DNA from: Cytospora piceicola
Lineage: Eukaryota; Ascomycota; Sordariomycetes; Diaporthales; Cytosporaceae
Length of the DNA: 64,000 nucleotides
Reading direction: 5' to 3'
Assembly (NCBI GenBank): GCA_023375675.1
Contig: JALQBC010000004.1
Location: 1,364,001 to 1,428,000, forward strand
In this document: one piece after another, positions 1-11,795 of the stretch
How positions within the stretch are numbered: position 1 is the stretch's first letter
How the letters are laid out: every line of letters starts with the position of its first letter
Position numbers and translations under genes: made by a program
The notes under the pieces: model-generated
What the model was told of the DNA's origin: nothing
Seen by the model: the letters and a program-made list of their open reading frames with translations, nothing else
Database searches by the model: none

Positions 1-527
1 ATACGAGTCTTGATGACCCAGATCGGATTGGTTAAGGCCTGGGTGGCTAGGCCGGCGACTGTGGCCGAGATGAAGTAGTCGGCCGGGCTGAGGTGAACCT
101 TTGTTGTAGCTGAAGACGTGGAAGTGCGGTCGGCTTTGAGGGTGCCCAAGAATCGCTCCGTGTAAGCCTTCATGGTGAAAAACGAACCCCAGCTGGTTGC
201 GCCTCCAATCACATTCGGAACGAGGCCGCGGTAGAGTGTCGCAACTGGATACTCGGACCGGAGAAGCTCCAGGGTGACGGAGGTCCAAGTAGCACGACTA
301 GAAGAGCCGATCTTGGCTTGATCGACTAGATGTGTAGGTCAGCTCTGATCTTGCGCGTAGTTTTTCTGTCATTTTTTTCTTCTTCTTTAGTGCCTACTCT
401 GAAGACGCGTCTTGATGATCTCGAGCGGGTGACCGACAAGATTCGCGAGTGTGCCAGCCGACAGACCGGCGACGGCCTCAACGACGCTCGAAGACGGGCG
501 CTTGCCTCCCTGCTTGGTGTCCGCCAT
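1..527 (-). CDS. Mitochondrial carrier, FAD/folate (Flx1/SLC25A32) type, 5' part only
   Basis: Two exons are visible on the minus strand: 398-527 (ATG at 527) and 1-325, with a 72-base GT-AG intron at 326-397. The second exon runs off the left edge, so about 151 N-terminal residues are present. They hold the first carrier signature (HPLEIIKTRLQ, near residues 33-43) and the start of the second repeat, ending at NPIWVIKTR. The P-I-W-x-x-K-T-R form is typical of the inner-membrane carriers for FAD, folate and pyridine nucleotides (Flx1, SLC25A32, Ndt1) rather than of carboxylate or ADP/ATP carriers. The opening (SSVVEAVAGLSAGTLANLVG) also fits Flx1/SLC25A32. Substrate choice between FAD, folate and NAD cannot be settled from this fragment. 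It is divergent from the SF3b4 gene, about 1.9 kb away. Confidence 0.8.
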
Positions 528-2389
528 GTTGAAAATTCTGATGTGGACCGGGTTACATAGCGAGGCTAGATGTCGAAATGGCGAAGAACTGAAACGTTCT
601 GACGAATAAGGTGTAGTGACTGCTGAGAAAGGGGACGAGAGAGACAGAGAGGATGGGTAGGAGAAGTGACGTAAGACGCCCAGTGCTTGCGACGGAGAAG
701 AAAGTAGATCAAGTGACGACCTAGAAGAGCTGAAATGCTCTGATGAGAGGGTGTAGCATTGGCTGAAAAGCAGTGAGAGGGCGCGTATGTGGGAGGTGAT
801 GCAAGCTGAAGCCGCTCAGTGCTTGCAATGGAGAGGAAAATAGAATAAGTGAGTGGCGCTGCGTCGGGAGCTCCTTATCGAAAATTTTCGGCCGATAAGC
901 CGCTGGGGCGACCACTGTAAGCCAGTTAGTTCTGGGTCAGCACTGCTAAACCAACCACCCAGGCCCGTCATCAACAGCCCGGTAGCAGCTGGAATCAACG
1001 GCTCTGCAATGGTATCTTGGGCTTTTGCCCCTGCTGCACTTTTCGAAGGGCCCGAATAAACCGTGCTTCCGGGGCAATGCCTTGACCGGAACTCTGATTG
1101 GGGGTTGCTTCGCTCTGGGGACCGGCGGAATATTGGTATCATGTTTTCCATTGAGTGGCCTAGTCGTCAAGTACAATCCAACGACAAGACAGCCCCTCCA
1201 GTTGCTGCCTCATCGTTCCATCCATCCTGTATTCCCCTTGCCCAACGCCGTTCGACGCCACATGGAGGAGGGGCGGGAACCGTTCGGCCCACCATGTCCA
1301 AGCACCACGCATGTGCAAGTGCAAGTGCAAGTGCAAGTGCAATGCTTGCATGGCTTCCTCGTTTTCGCGATATTCGCGGTAGTCGATATTGATCTCGGTT
1401 CGGTGTGGTAAAACGCGTCACTTTGCGTTTAGGAGAGCGGCGACAGCAGACTGTATGACTGTTAGGAAAGTGGTCCAAGTGACTGAAGTACTTCCACTTC
1501 GTATCGTAGATAACAAACCGGTGCAGAGAGGGCCGAGGCTCGCTTCGGGTGTATCCTATATTGATGTTAGGGCATGGTTCATTGTAAGTTACGCGAAGTT
1601 CTAAAGTTGCTATACCAAAGTAGAGGATCATGGGCAGGTAGCCACTGTGACAGACGGTTTAGTACTGGATGCAACCTTGGGATTGAGGGTATCCTAGGGA
1701 TGCGAGTTTATCTCGTACTAATGAAGTGCGACTCGTGCAACCTCGATGAGCTTGCCAATGCGCTCCTATAGCAGATTCTGTCAGTTGTGGTTCCTGACCG
1801 TCGCGTCTTCGCAGGCAATAAGTACCTTGGACTCCTCGGACAGGGAAAACATCTTGTTCTGGTGAGGGTATGAGGGACCTAATCAATGATGAGGTTTGGT
1901 TTTGATTGTTGACGACGGCGCGTTGTTCGCTGGAGGGCAGCAGAGCAAGATTCGTCGTGGGTGGTGAAGAGTGGTTGAAGGTTGGCGTCGTGTTGCTTTG
2001 ATGGAATTCTCAGATTGCGACGACAACCGACGACCTCAACTTTTGGAGTTCCCACCAGTGACGCCCTGCCCGCCGCCCGAGCCCGCCCTGCCCACTGCCT
2101 GCCCGGCTTTGACTGCAAGTTCTCAGTGGTGCAGGTGGTCTAAGCTCCAAGAGTCTGGGGGTCCCACCCGCTAGAAACATCTTGGGTCCCACTATAGTAC
2201 ACTACACTCCCTGCCGCCTGCACCATCTTATTGGCCAAACCTTCTTGGAGCTGGGAGCCGCATCTACTTTACTTTACTTTACTATACAACACGGCACATA
2301 CAGAAAAACGACCGCCTGTTGCTCAAAGTTTCCTGCCTCACCCTTGCCCAGACCGTTTCTCATATCTCCATACAGAAAAGGTCGTCATC
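528..2389. other. Intergenic region between the carrier and SF3b4 genes
   Basis: This is the shared upstream region of two divergent genes. It holds a five-copy GTGCAA array at 1313-1342 and pyrimidine-rich stretches just ahead of the SF3b4 start. Open frames here are short, overlap on both strands and look like no family I know, so I see no further gene. Confidence 0.6.
1313..1342. repeat. (GTGCAA)5 microsatellite
   Basis: Five perfect tandem copies of the hexanucleotide GTGCAA, in non-coding DNA between divergent genes. Confidence 0.95.
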
Positions 2390-3703
2390 ATGGCTAAGCA
2401 TTGGTAAGTTCCCTGTGCCCCCCTTACCGTCCGTCCCCAATCCTCCATGTCACTACCGGCAGAGAGCTCTCTAACACGCCTCCGAAAACTCAGGGAACAG
2501 AACAAGGACGCGACCGTCTACGTCGGCAACCTCGACGAGCGCGTCAGCGAGGCCAACCTCTGGGAGCTCATGACCCAGATGGGCCCCGTCTACAACGTCC
2601 ACATGCCCATGGACCGTGTCTCCCGCTCGCACCAGGGCTACGGCTTCATCGAGTTCGACACCCCCGAGAGCGCCGACTACGCCTCCAAGGTCCTCAACGG
2701 CGTCCGCCTGCACCAGAAGCCCATCCGCGTCAACAAGGCCAGCGCCGACAAGCAGAAGCCCACCGACATCGGCGCCGAGCTGTTCGTCAACAACCTCGAC
2801 CAGCAGGTCGACGAGAAGATCCTGTACGACACCTTCTCGCAGTTCGGGACCCTGGTCGCGCCCCCCACCGTCATCCGCGACGCCAACAACGTCTCCAAGG
2901 GCTACGGCTTCGTCTCGTACGACTCCTTCGAGGCCTCCGATGCCGCGAGGGAGACCATGAGCGGCCAGTACCTGCTGAGCAAGCAGATCACCGTCGAGTA
3001 CGCCTACAAGAAGGACGGCAAGGGCGAGAGGCACGGCGACGAGGCCGAGAGGAAGCTCGCCGCCGAGGGAAAGAAGCACAACGTCGTGCCAGAACAGCAA
3101 CCGCTCCCCCCGGCGTTCCTCATGTCGGCGCCCTCCTCCGCGTCGGCAGCAGCGGCAGCAGCAGCGGCAGCAGTGGCAGCAAACGGCGCAGCAGCCCCGC
3201 CCACGCCCGTCACGCCCTACGGCGGCGACATGCCCGTGATCCCCCCGCCCGGCCCGTCCCCGTCCCCTGGCGTCCCGCCCCTGGGCATGCCCTCGGGCTT
3301 CGCCCCGCCCCTCGCGCCCCTCGCCGTGGCCGCCCCGGGCGGCGGCCCCGGCATGCCCCTCCCCTTCAGCCCGGGCCACGGCGTGCCCTCTCACCCCCCC
3401 ATGCCGCCCGCCGGGTTCGGCCGCGGCGGCAGCAACCTGCCCCCCGCGGCGCCCGGCCTCCCCGCCCGGCCCCCGATCCCCTCCGTGGGCTTCACCGGCA
3501 TGGCGAGCGACTTCCACCCCGGCCGCCCCGGCATGCCCCCGGCCGCCGGCGCCCCGCCCGGCCCCCCGCCCGGCTTCGGCGGCGCGGCCCCCCCGGCTGG
3601 CTTCGGTGCCACGCCGCCGCCGCCGCCGGGCTTCATGCCGCCGCCTGCCGGGTTTGGCGGGCCCCCCCCTGGGCAGGCGCCTCCCGGGTTCGGTCGTCGC
3701 TGA
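2390..3703 (+). CDS. Splicing factor 3b subunit 4 (SF3b4/Hsh49), two-RRM protein
   Basis: Exons are 2390-2403 and 2494-3703, giving 407 residues; human SF3B4 is of similar size. The 14-base first exon encodes MAKHW and joins to EQNKDATVYVGNL, which reproduces the conserved start of the family. The first RRM (about residues 12-90) has VYVGNL and GYGFIEF as its RNP2 and RNP1 motifs. The second (about 100-180) has ELFVNNL and GYGFVSY. From about residue 220 the chain is low-complexity, rich in Pro, Gly and Ala, as in other SF3b4 proteins. The protein belongs to the U2 snRNP SF3b complex, contacts pre-mRNA upstream of the branch site, and acts in the nucleus. A start inside the intron at 2447 is open in frame but would lose the conserved beginning, so I prefer the spliced start. 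Confidence 0.95.
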
Positions 3704-5039
3704 GGTGGATCGAACAGGAAGGGGCGTAGACGTTTCCCCTCTAGCCAACTACATCAGAGCTCGACTATCCCCGCCGCTCTGGCTTGAATGCCTCTCTGGA
3801 TGGCCCTCCGCCTGGCTCCGGTTCATCGTTGGGGCCACCTCCAGGCTTCAGACATCCATCGTTTACCCATACTACAGGCACATTTCGAAGAGGGTCGCAG
3901 AGACACGTTCTATGAGGCATGTCTAATGATGGGCGACGCCAACCGTCCTGAGCTCAACTGCATCCTGTTCACCGCAGTGTATAGAGTGGACATCTCGAGC
4001 ACCGGAGTCAACCGCACGTATCCCAACTTCCAACTGGCCAATGGCAAGGACTCGGCCGAGTTTGTCATCCAGGTTCGCCTCATGTACCTGGATCCCCATC
4101 AAAGCGGGAGGTTTCTCCGACGGTTGGTGCACACACCGTGGGAGGTTGCGCCATCTGAGGCCTGGGGCCGCCGCGACGGGAACATGTCTCGCCCCGCCAC
4201 TCGACCTCCTTCCATCATTCGCTGGAGCGGACGCACGCTGCCGCTGCTGGGGGGGGGGGGGGATTATTCACTGCCAGGAAGTGGAGCCAAGCAGGGGCGA
4301 GGATCAAGGCAAGCGGCATGGGCCTTCCGGTTGCACCTCAGGTTAGCGCTCGGATAGAAAAAGGGAGAAGAACAGGATGATACCCCATAGTGTAAGGAGT
4401 CAGAATAAATGGAATATTTGATGGATGTACACAATACTCAGCCAACACTATCCGGATATTCCTCAGCCGTGACATTTCTGATTCAGGCCCATACTTGGAC
4501 ATCTATCTACATATGCTCGACCCTGTTCCCTGACAATCTTTCGAAGGACTCGACGCTGAGCAAGGTGTCTTTTGGGTCTTGAATACCGGCAACAGTCTCT
4601 CGACACACCTAGTATGAGCATATAGCATATCAGATCAGTTCACCGAGGCCATCCCCTGGGCGTTTCAGTAAGCATAGTATATGATGTTACGTTTATGGTA
4701 ATAATCAAGTGTCTTCATTCATGACTGCCTGTTTGTCTTTCTGCCTGTCTGTCTGTCTGTCTTGCACTGGTCCGGTAGGCGCCCTTCATCAATCACCCAT
4801 ATCGGACCATCGCAACATAATCCCGGTATTATCTTACAGCCGCAGTGGCGACGCTTATTAGGGATAGCTGGAGAACCTTCGACCATGATGTGGTCCTCCC
4901 TTGTCATCCCTGCCCGCTATCCGGTACCAACAATTTTCCCCCGACAAGCGCCAAAACCCCCCCTTCCCTCGCCTTGTCAGTCTTCAATCTTCGTCCCTCG
5001 CGCTGGCAAGCAAGGGTCTCGCACCTCCTCCCCGGTCCC
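3704..5039. other. Intergenic region between convergent SF3b4 and CBP80 genes
   Basis: This holds the 3' flanks of both genes. There is a run of 14 G at 4249-4262 and a short CTGT array near 4743-4760. A 189-codon open frame at 3788-4357 has no recognisable motif and an equally plausible frame opposite it, so I treat it as chance. Confidence 0.6.
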
Positions 5040-7840
5040 CTAGATCTTGGTAGCCTCGATCACGAAGGCGTCCTCGATGGCAGACTTGCGCCTCACGACG
5101 CGCAGCCACCGGTTGCCCCACCTCTTGACGAGGGCATCCCTCTCGTCGCGCGACACGTCGTCCAGGCTGCCGTCCTCCATGATCTCGTCCTTGGTGCCAG
5201 AGGCCCAGGCCACGAGGGCGTCCTCCATGGTCTTGAACAGCTCCTTCATGGTCGCAATCTCCCGCTTCTTCGTCTCCTCGGCCTCGGACGCCATGTCGAC
5301 ATCCTCCTGCGCCTCGGGCTTGGGGGCCGAGACCACCTCTCGCGTCCTCTTCGTGACCTTCGCGACGGTGTTGAACACCATCTCGTACATGTAGCTTCTC
5401 GCCAGGCCCTCGCCCTTGGTCTTGCCGGCGTACCCCGTGAGGGCCCATTGCACCACCGCGGTGGGGGTGATGATGCTGTAGTTGAGCAGCTTCTCGATGA
5501 TAGTGATGGCAACACCGGGGTGTGCACTCCAGAACTCCATCACCGCTGTGATGATCTGCGCGCGAGCGGGCTCCGAAGCGACACCTGCGTCTATCAGGCG
5601 CTCCTTGGTACGCTCGATGGCAGCCAGCACATGGGACAGGGACTTGCTGCCGACTGCGAGCACAGCCGTGGTGAAGACGTCGGTGCTGGTCACGAGGGGG
5701 TCCAGGCTCTGGTCAATCGCTGAGGAGTGAATACGCTCGATGACGGGCTGGATATCCTCATCGGGTGCCTTGCGCTTGAGGAGCTGTGCAAGTTCCCGGC
5801 CCTCCTGTGCGAAGGGAACATCTGTTGAGAATCAAGTTAGCATCGTTCAGAACAATATGTTGGTTCCCTCAAAGGCGCGAGGATTACGAAGATCACTTAC
5901 TGTCGTTCTCGAATTTGAAAGGCGGCTCCTCCTGATCCTTCTCGGGTGGTACAAGCTCTTGGTACCCGTCAGGCAGAGTCTTCCTGATGCGGCCGGCAAA
6001 ACTGAGGCGAATCTCCTTGTCGATAGCGCCCATGATGAACGCCTTGCAAGGGTGTAGGTTGGGCAGCTTAACATCCGCGGTCCACTCAGCCCACTTCCAC
6101 GTGAAGCCAAAGTTGCTCAGATGATGCGCGAACCAGTTGATGAAGCGGTTGACCAACTCCACGTCCAGTTTGCCGCTGTTTCGGTAGACATATCTTATCG
6201 CCCGACCCAGACTGGGCGCTATGGCAGCAGGGGCGATCCGACATGCCTCTGTCAGGACCGAATGGTAGTAGATGAGCTTGTGTTCTGGGCTAGGCAGCTG
6301 GAACAGCTGGGAGAATACCGCATCAACGGCGACATCCTCGGGCTTCCATGTAGATCGGCCAGATGGGATGTCCCGAAGTTGATCGAAGGGTGTTGCGCGA
6401 CTAACAAAGGTACCCTCCGCAAAGTAGTTGTCAATGTCGATGAGGCGCCTCGCCGTGATAGTGCGGTTGAAGTGTAGAATGTTAATCGTGTCCACCAGAA
6501 CGTCGCGAATCAAGGAAGAGGCAATGTTGGTGATCGGAGGAACGGATTCAATGTCCTGGCTGAGGTAAACAGAGAAGTAGATCTCAGGGAACAGAGGTCG
6601 GGGTCCGGCGATCAAGATCTCGGGGATCTTGATGGCCGGCAGGTTGTGCTTGGAACAGTTGTCCAACTTCTCTTGCTGCTCTACCTCCTCGAGCGGCATC
6701 TTCCATGGCCTTGGTATGCACGCCAGGGTCCAGCCACTGCTCGCCTCGGCCTGAAGTTGTGTTTGCAGCAATCCGATAAAGCTCATCGTCGCAGCAGGGC
6801 TCTTCTCATCGCCCTCGGGCAAGTAAGGGTCGATGAGGTCTTGAAGGGTATGGGGTTCTCCGGCGATGACCTCCGTCTTGTCCAGAAGGTCTGCAGCCAG
6901 CTTCGCGGTCTTCTCTCCAGGGGCCGCGGCAACGGCGTAGGGTATCGTGAGGAGGATGATCTTGACAAGCTCCGTTCCTATCGTCTATAGCCCAACAAAT
7001 TAGCATGTGTCATGGCTCGGCTGGCCACTTCGCAAATGAGAAACTCACATCCTCGTTGTTGTTGGTCTGGAGCTCCACCGCCTGAGAGAAGAGGTCCTCC
7101 AGGATAGGGAAGACACCGTCTCCCTCCAGACAGCTCTGTAGACACGCCAGAAGCTTCATGTAGAGCTTCACAGCCCTCCACTCTCCCAGCTTGATCTTCT
7201 CCTCGATCACAGCGGCCGCCTTGACCAGCAGGTCATCAACAACGCCACTTGTCGGCTGGGGCTCCTTGGGTTGTTGTGCTGCCTGGTCCTCGCCTCCGTC
7301 TTCCATGGACGTGTCCAAGCCGTCGTCTTTTCCATTCAAGGCAGTCACCGGCTTGTACGTCAATGTATTCACAACCAGAACAACGGCGGCTGCGAAAGGT
7401 GTCTTGAGTGGTTGCTCCTCAACGAGCTGGAGGGTCAAATCCACGAAATGGGCGCGCAGCTTCTCGTCGTCGTAGTTATCAGCAAGGAGTTGCGCGACTC
7501 CTGTGATCTCCTCCTGGGCGCGGCGCAGGGGACTGTCGGCGAGGTCGACGATCTGCTTGCGCAGCCGCGAAGGGACGGGGGGCTCATGACGGCGTCGCGG
7601 TCCGCGGTGCTGCTCGCGGTACGAAGGCTGGTGGTCATCGTCCTCTGTTTGGGTGACAAGGGTCAGTAAGGTCCCAAGCGAGCGCTTACTGGATGATTCA
7701 TGATTCGACGGAAAGAGGGAGGCTTGACAGTGAAGCAAGCACAAGTTTCGCCCATCTCAGCCTTGAGCTTCAAGCTTACCTCTGTGCCGTCTCTTCCTGG
7801 GGTTGTACCCTCCACCCTGTCTGCGGTCGTTGTCGGCCAT
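5040..7840 (-). CDS. Nuclear cap-binding complex large subunit (CBP80/NCBP1, yeast Sto1)
   Basis: Four exons on the minus strand: 7780-7840, 7049-7644, 5901-6984 and 5040-5821, totalling 2,523 bases and 840 residues, between human NCBP1 (790) and yeast Sto1 (861). The N-terminus is a basic stretch (NPRKRRHRE, near residues 13-21) that looks like a nuclear localisation signal. Helical MIF4G-type repeats follow. Recognisable family stretches include FAQEGRELAQLLKRKAPDED and LSHVLAAIERTKERL. CBP80 is the scaffold that, with the small subunit CBP20, binds the m7G cap and links transcription to splicing, export and decay. It is convergent with the SF3b4 gene and tandem with the kinase gene downstream of position 9616. 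All three junctions keep the frame and have GTAAGN or GTGAGT donors. Confidence 0.95.
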
Positions 7841-9616
7841 GCTCACTATCCTCTGGTTCCAATTGGATATTCTGGTGATGAAATCAATATCGTATCAATG
7901 GCAAACCCTTTGGAGAAGGAGTGGCGTCAGCCGTTGGAGTGGATCTTGTAGCTGTTTGATCTGGGTACCTAGTTTCGCGCCGCGTAGCTTGGTGGTTTCA
8001 AGGTTATTCTTACGCGAGACGTCGACGCTACCGAGAGGCGTACCGTACCTACCATGAGAAAGTTCCCTGCTTATGTAAGACGCCAAGCATTGGAGTTCCC
8101 GGCAATATGGAGTACTATGGTACCTCATCCAAGTGGTTCGTACCATCCAAGCCTTAACTTTCAGGCACCCTGGCAGATTCATACAGCCTTACGCAGTACA
8201 AGGTTCCTCCCAAGCGTCTTGTGGCGCAGACTTCGGGTCAAATCTCATCCGTCACTGGGCAGCTTTGTGCCTATATTGAAGTTCATTCCGTCCTTATAGT
8301 GCACGGAGCACACATGGAGAGCACGAAATGGATGATGACCCCTCACAGCACTGGGCAGCCGTGAATGTTGGTACGTACAATGACGCATATTGCCGTCAAC
8401 ACGATGGAATGATGGGAACGAGATCTCTTAGGGCCTGGCTGCAATCTAGTGACGTGATGATACGTACGTACGGTGTTTCGAATGTATCGACCCAGCAAGC
8501 AAATCCCCAGTCCAGCATCTCGACAAGATCTGAGAGGGGTCCTGAGGACGTGGATTGCGCAGTCAAGTTAGCAAGCGTGGGTTTGGTGGTGGTGGAATGG
8601 GCTCACTGACACACAATAAATGATATGAAGGTTAAGAACGGTCACATCAGCAGACGCACAGAAAGTAACGGAATACCCACGTATCCTCTCGCTCCCGTTC
8701 ATTGTATATCACACCAGAACCAGTATTTCTTCATCATTTTTTATTGTCCATGGGTAGTCTGAGTAATGCAGCCAGCCCTGTTTCCTTTTAGTTACCACCA
8801 GGAGAGCATGGCCATCCCCCCGGCCAGACCAAAGTGCCCTCGAAGATAACAAAAGAACAAGAGTCGATAGAAATCTTTTGGATCCTCATGCCAGAAATGG
8901 GCAGCGTTGATGCCCATGCCACCGTCACCTCCAGGGTTCGTCCCGTTGGTATCCCAATGCAACGCCACTGCTCTTATAACCCCAGCAACTCATGTAGTAG
9001 TACCTGCCACATACTCCGACACAATAACTCGATACTCAACGGCCTCTCATCCAGCACTTAGCCCCCGACATCCAGCCGAGCAAGCAGGAGGACAGGCCAC
9101 AAAATAATCAACACCATGGTGCCAGCCGCCGCATAGCCGCCTGCCATAAAAACCATAAAATATCCGAGGCGGACAAGAGGAACGAAAAACATGCAAAGCC
9201 ATATCTGGTCGTGCAGGAAAAGAAATCTGGAGGCATGGTCCCACCAATCTTCTTCGATATGCCTGCCCTTCTTTGATTGTGCCGTAATACGATGCAGAGG
9301 CAGCACGCCGATTCCCACGCCGATTTCAGTTCCTGGACCGTAGTGGAATGCATTTGCGACCTCGGTGGCTAGGCATAAGCTGCGGCTTCTGCGACTTTAG
9401 CTCCTCTCTGAATATCGTATGCGGTTGTCTCCCCTACAAGTGGCCTGGAGTATTCCAGCGTGGTTGTCCGGAGCAGAGTCATGATAGAACCGCATGTACA
9501 ACCATCGGCAGATCCGACGCTAGTAGTCGAGATTGTGCAAGATCAACAGCCCCCCTTCGAAAATTGCTGCTTCCGACAAATCCCATATTGCAGGCCATTG
9601 TCGAGCCCCTGGGCGC
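7841..9616. other. Intergenic region between CBP80 and the GSK3-type kinase
   Basis: This is the promoter side of CBP80 and the 3' flank of the kinase. Apart from the frame-broken membrane-protein-like stretch at 9058-9482, listed separately, I see only short unsupported open frames. Confidence 0.5.
9058..9482 (-). pseudogene. Frame-broken reading frames resembling a small membrane protein
   Basis: On the minus strand an ATG at 9482 opens a 37-codon frame (MTLLRTTTLEYSRPLVGETT...) that stops at 9369-9371. Close by, another frame opens and reads TEVANAFHYGPGTEIGVGIG, then a hydrophobic tail with two likely membrane spans, ending at 9058. The two frames overlap by only about 25 bases, too little for an intron, so joining them needs a frameshift. 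Both look protein-like, but I recognise no family. A third frame, starting from an ATG in the same interval, is also open for 81 codons. It could be a decayed gene, a gene with a sequencing error, or chance within the 3' untranslated region of the kinase. Confidence 0.25.
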
Positions 9617-11088
9617 TCAATCAAGCTTGGCGATCATTTCCTCTTTCGTCAATGGGGTGAGGTTGTCGATGTCGAGACCCTCGCCCGCCAGGATTGGTCG
9701 CACATGAGCTGGGACCAGCTTGTGGTTCAGTTGAGGAGCAATGGACAGTTCTATCAGGTAAGTTAGCCATCAGATGTCCAAGGACAATAAGGAAAGGGAA
9801 GGCACGCACCATGACGCGAGAAATCGAAGAGTGGTGGCAGCTCCTTCAGCTGACCGGTCTGGTGTCTCGAGTCCGGCAGCTTGGTGTTTGGCTCACGGAG
9901 TTCATCGAAGAAGGGGTGAACCATCGCATCGATCGCTCCCAATCGTTCAGTCGGTGTATACTCCAGAAGCTTGGCGATAAGGTCAATGGCATTGGCGTCG
10001 GCCTTACGGAAGACCTTGCTGAACGGATGGGGCTTGATCTGAGGGAACTTGTGCTCCATGTAGTTGGGGTTCATGGTCCGAATCTGCTCGCGCGTCGGTG
10101 TACCCAAGACCTTGATGATCTCAACCAACTGGTCAATGCCAGACTCACCCGGGAACAGCGGCTGTCCCAGCATCAACTCCGCCATGACGCAACCCGTAGA
10201 CCATACGTCTAGAAACATATTCATTAACTCTCTGCTAGAGATGGAATGAGGAGTGTGTAGAGACGCGTCTTACCGATCTTGGTAGTGTAGTTGGTTGCGC
10301 CAAAGATAAGCTCTGGTGCTCTGTAGTAACGGGAGCAAATGTACGACACATTGGGCTCGTTCTCTATCAGAATCTTTGCGCTGCCAAAGTCACAGAGCTT
10401 GAGTATGCCACTGTTGGGGTCAAGGAGCAGGTTCTGCGGCTTGATGTCGCGATGACAAATGCCTTGCGAGTGAATGTAGGCGAGCGCTCGGAAAAGCTGG
10501 TAAATGTAGAGCTTGACCTCGAGGATCGGCATTGTTGTCTTCATCTTGTTGAAAAATCTCGATGCTCGATAAACGGTCTCAGGCACGTACTCCTGGACGA
10601 GGTTCAGGTACACTTCATCCTTCTGAAGGCTTGTTAGAAGAGGTCATGGTGCATGCCGTAGGAAGGTAAACAAACCCGCTCGCCATTGTTGTAGAAGAAC
10701 GCTTTCAGCTGGACAATGTTGGGGTGTCGCACGATGCGCATGATCTGCAGCTCACGGTTCTGTAACAAAGTCAGTTCGGAAGCCCTGGTGACGTGGCGGG
10801 GACCAAGTGCGCACCTTGAACCTCTTGTCCTGAAGAACACGCTTGATGGCCGCATCTTCATTGGATGGAGACAGCTTGGTCTGGAAAACGACACCGAAGG
10901 AGCCATTTCCCACGATCTTGCACTGAGTATACTGTAGCTCCCTCGTCTCACCAGTGATGCCGTCCTGAACCTTTTCCCGGACGATCTCTAAAACATCAAT
11001 TAGCAATGCGGGTTGTAATGCATGTCCATGACTAGAGCTTACCTCCCATCCGCAGGTTGTTGAACGCTGCGGGGCGGTTTTGTGCCAT
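9617..11088 (-). CDS. Glycogen synthase kinase 3 family Ser/Thr kinase
   Basis: Six exons on the minus strand: 11043-11088, 10815-10987, 10676-10759, 10274-10622, 9810-10208 and 9617-9750, giving 394 residues, the usual size of fungal GSK3. The glycine loop is GNGSFG (residues 42-47), the ATP lysine is K64 in AAIKR, the catalytic loop is HRDIKPQN (D160) and the metal-binding motif is DFG (D179). The activation segment [13 protein letters not shown] carries the GSK3-specific regulatory tyrosine at Y195. Basic residues of the primed-substrate pocket are also present. The kinase phosphorylates primed substrates in growth, stress and development pathways. The short N-terminus lacks the glycine-rich extension of animal GSK3-alpha. 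Upstream of the start on the minus strand there are donor-like sites (for example at 13019 and 12614), so a spliced 5' leader is possible. Confidence 0.97.
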
Positions 11089-11732
11089 CTTGAAAGCCCA
11101 GTTGGATGATGCTACCGTTTCGCGGACAGATGGATCTTGTACAGAAGATCCAGGCTCGAAGAAGGGAGGGATAGGGAGAATAGCCTGAGGCGGGCCGTAA
11201 TGGGCGACGGACCGGAGTCGTGTATGAGGGGTTCGAGGAGGACGTTGACGAGTCTGACAACCACTAGGCCCGTTGCAAAAGTGGTTCGCTGGTACTCAAG
11301 AGCGAATTCGTGCGCTTGAAGCAGATGTTGACGATTTTTCCAGTGGTAATCCGGCAATTGTTGGGTGAGTCCGTTCTTGTTTTGAGCTGTCGAGGAAGAA
11401 CCCGGCAGGCTGGCAGGATTGTTGTTGTCGGAAGGAGTGGGTCGAGTCGGGGTGGAATGCGGCAATCAGTGTGTCGCGCAGAAGTCGAAACGGAAGTCTA
11501 TCGATCACTATGTTCTTGAAGGGTTAGAGATTGACGACACAGACGTGGCCGGGTACGGAGATCCGGAGAAGTTGAAAAACTGGGCAAAGGAAGGTAATGA
11601 GGATTGACAATGTGCCACGAGGATGCATTCAGGTGAGGAGGGAAAAGATGACGGAGCCGCGGAGGGGGTGGAGAAGGCGGGTTGGGTGTGGAAATGACGG
11701 GGGAACCAGGGGGTAGAAATTTGAGAGAGCGG

Positions 11733-11793
<61 letters not shown>

Positions 11794-11795
11794 CA
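11733..11795. repeat. (CCAGAG)n hexanucleotide array
   Basis: About 10.5 perfect copies of CCAGAG, upstream of the kinase gene. A separate four-copy GCTCGACC array lies just after it at 11853-11883. Confidence 0.95.

Noticed and set aside
2401..3748. Other long open frames over the SF3b4 gene on both strands
   Set aside because: They are shadows of a GC-biased coding exon. Only the RRM frame has family motifs.
3788..4357. 189-codon open frame after SF3b4
   Set aside because: No motif, an equally long frame on the other strand, and a run of 14 G inside. It is most likely 3' flank.
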